Source: Deltaproteobacteria bacterium (GTDB taxonomy: Bacteria; Desulfobacterota; Desulfobaccia; Desulfobaccales; Desulfobaccaceae). From it: 5,582 bases of DNA. The notes under the pieces are model-generated. The model saw nothing but the letters and a program-made list of their open reading frames with translations, did no database searches and was not told where the DNA came from. The DNA is taken from the NCBI GenBank assembly GCA_016874895.1, contig VGSX01000242.1, forward strand, positions 1-5,582. Direction: 5' to 3'. Below are positions 4,462 through 5,582 of the stretch, in pieces. How positions within the stretch are numbered: position 1 is the first letter of the stretch; each line of letters starts with the position of its first letter. Position numbers and translations under genes: made by a program.

Positions 4462-5582
4462 CTAAAGGCGCGGCCCCGGGGGCACCCAATCCAGGGGAAC
4501 GATCTGGAGTTCCCCATTTTCCAGGACATCCACAGATTTATTGAATAATTTCTGCTCCTTGGGTTCGTATAAGTCGGGTTGGATGGTGCCGCCGATAATA
4601 ATGCACTCATCAATAACCGATCCCTGGCGCACCTCATGGCGATCCACCAGCTTCCGCTCCCGCACCGATATTTTTTCTCCTTGGCCGCTATAATAAGCGT
4701 ATCTCCGCCACAGGACGGAATTGCTGATGCTGACATCTTTTTCAATGCTCCAGCCATCCCCGATGATGGCGTAAGGCCCCAGTCGGGCGCCCCGTTCAAT
4801 AAGACACTCGTTGCCGATGATTACCGGGGGAATGATGGTCACTTCGGCAAAATTTATGACGACGTTGCTCCCCAGGTATCCCCAGGGCAGTTTATTATAG
4901 GGCAGGTCAAGGTTTATTCTCCCGTCAAGGATGGATTTATTAATGTCCAGGTAATCCTGTTTGCGTCCTACATCAAACCACAAGCCGTCGTAACGGATGC
5001 CCCAGAGGGGGTAATCTTTGGGCAAACGGACGTAAGGTAATTTTCCCAACATGGCGGGGAAAACATGTTTGCCGAAATCGAAGAAAGGTTCTTTCTCGCC
5101 AGGGTCGGCAGCCGTCCTGAGGGGATCGAGCTTTTTCAATAAGTCCATCTCAATCAGATAGACCGAGGCATTATTGAGATTGCTGGGAGAGTCTGGGTCT
5201 TTCTCGATAAAATCAGTGATGGGGCCGGATTCCGACAAGGGGCCGGTCAGAAACTCGGATTTGCCCAATATAACCGTGCCGAATTCCTTGCGCTGCTTCC
5301 AGGGGATGGGGGCCAGGAGCATGGTGAAAGCGGCCCCCCGGCGTTTGTGAATGTCATACATCTCCTCCAGGAGTTCTTCCCCGAGATTGGTGACAATATC
5401 CCCGCTGGGAGCAATAATGGTGGTTCCCGAAAATGCCTCCGAGTCGGTGATTTTTTCTCCAGGAAGGGTGGGTTTGGCCTTGTTGCCCAACGCCTGTTTA
5501 CAGACCCCGCCGAAGGTGCCGCTGGGAGTGTCCTCTTCCACATAATCGATGTCCGCGCCGAAGAGCAGGCCGTCTTTGAAGT
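4462..5582 (-). CDS. Sugar-phosphate nucleotidyltransferase with left-handed beta-helix tail (partial, start off the right edge)
   Basis: The frame is open to the right edge, giving 372 visible residues. A GTG at 5541 is in frame but not the start, because clear family sequence (FGADIDYVEE) continues upstream of it. The missing N-terminus should carry the GxGTRLxPLT nucleotide loop. Visible parts are DYVEEDTPSGTFGG, matching Y-x-x-E-x-x-P-x-G-T-x-G; APSGDIVTNL, with the metal-binding Asp of the GD motif; ITDFIEKDP, the EKP-like motif; FFDFGKHVFP; and GLWFDVGRKQDYLDIN, with the second metal-site Asp. Hexapeptide repeats of a left-handed beta-helix follow (VVINFAEVTIIPPVIIGNECLIERGARLGP, read as short repeats). 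Such enzymes join an NTP to a sugar 1-phosphate, making UDP-, ADP-, dTDP- or GDP-sugars in the cytoplasm. The exact sugar and nucleotide cannot be told. The dehydrogenase-like gene follows 52 bases downstream, which suggests a shared role in polysaccharide precursor supply. Confidence 0.85.
   Translation of the reverse strand, partial: FKDGLLFGADIDYVEEDTPSGTFGGVCKQALGNKAKPTLPGEKITDSEAFSGTTIIAPSGDIVTNLGEELLEEMYDIHKRRGAAFTMLLAPIPWKQRKEFGTVILGKSEFLTGPLSESGPITDFIEKDPDSPSNLNNASVYLIEMDLLKKLDPLRTAADPGEKEPFFDFGKHVFPAMLGKLPYVRLPKDYPLWGIRYDGLWFDVGRKQDYLDINKSILDGRINLDLPYNKLPWGYLGSNVVINFAEVTIIPPVIIGNECLIERGARLGPYAIIGDGWSIEKDVSISNSVLWRRYAYYSGQGEKISVRERKLVDRHEVRQGSVIDECIIIGGTIQPDLYEPKEQKLFNKSVDVLENGELQIVPLDWVPPGPRL

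Noticed and set aside
1..5582. CRISPR array, tRNA or rRNA gene
   Set aside because: No regularly spaced direct repeats, cloverleaf or conserved ribosomal RNA stretch was seen on either strand.

Overview
The window looks like chromosomal DNA of a GC-rich, free-living bacterium. The style of the genes and of the intergenic repeat DNA (a CCCCCTTT/AAAGGGGG inverted-repeat element followed by an AACTAAAAAC-type A-rich tract) suggests a Desulfobacterota (deltaproteobacterial) genome, possibly near Desulfobacca. That placement is an inference from style, not a marker gene.

Left part, plus strand (1-2089): the tail of a YgiT/MqsA-type zinc-finger protein (antitoxin-like) is followed 5 bases later by an apparently orphan N4/N6-type DNA methyltransferase. 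Three bases after that comes a small proteasome-beta-like Ntn-hydrolase with a Thr directly after the initiator Met. The methyltransferase/Ntn-hydrolase spacing, and a ribosome binding site lying inside the end of the methyltransferase gene, indicate a translationally coupled pair. No restriction endonuclease is visible. This pair is the best candidate in the window for an undescribed two-gene system.

Middle (2090-3053): a 235-base intergenic stretch holds a GC hairpin, an inverted-repeat element and an A-rich repeat tract. It is followed by a TauE/SafE-family membrane permease on the plus strand, whose gene converges on the minus-strand genes with only 18 bases between the stops.

Right part, minus strand (3072-5582): a sugar-phosphate nucleotidyltransferase with a left-handed beta-helix tail (its start lies beyond the right edge) is followed by a UDP-glucose/GDP-mannose dehydrogenase-family protein. 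The pair looks like a nucleotide-sugar operon for polysaccharide synthesis. However, the dehydrogenase lacks the catalytic Cys and three other active-site residues while the fold, NAD site and substrate-binding Lys/Asn are kept. It is therefore probably a pseudoenzyme or an enzyme with changed chemistry, and this is the most striking single-gene anomaly here.
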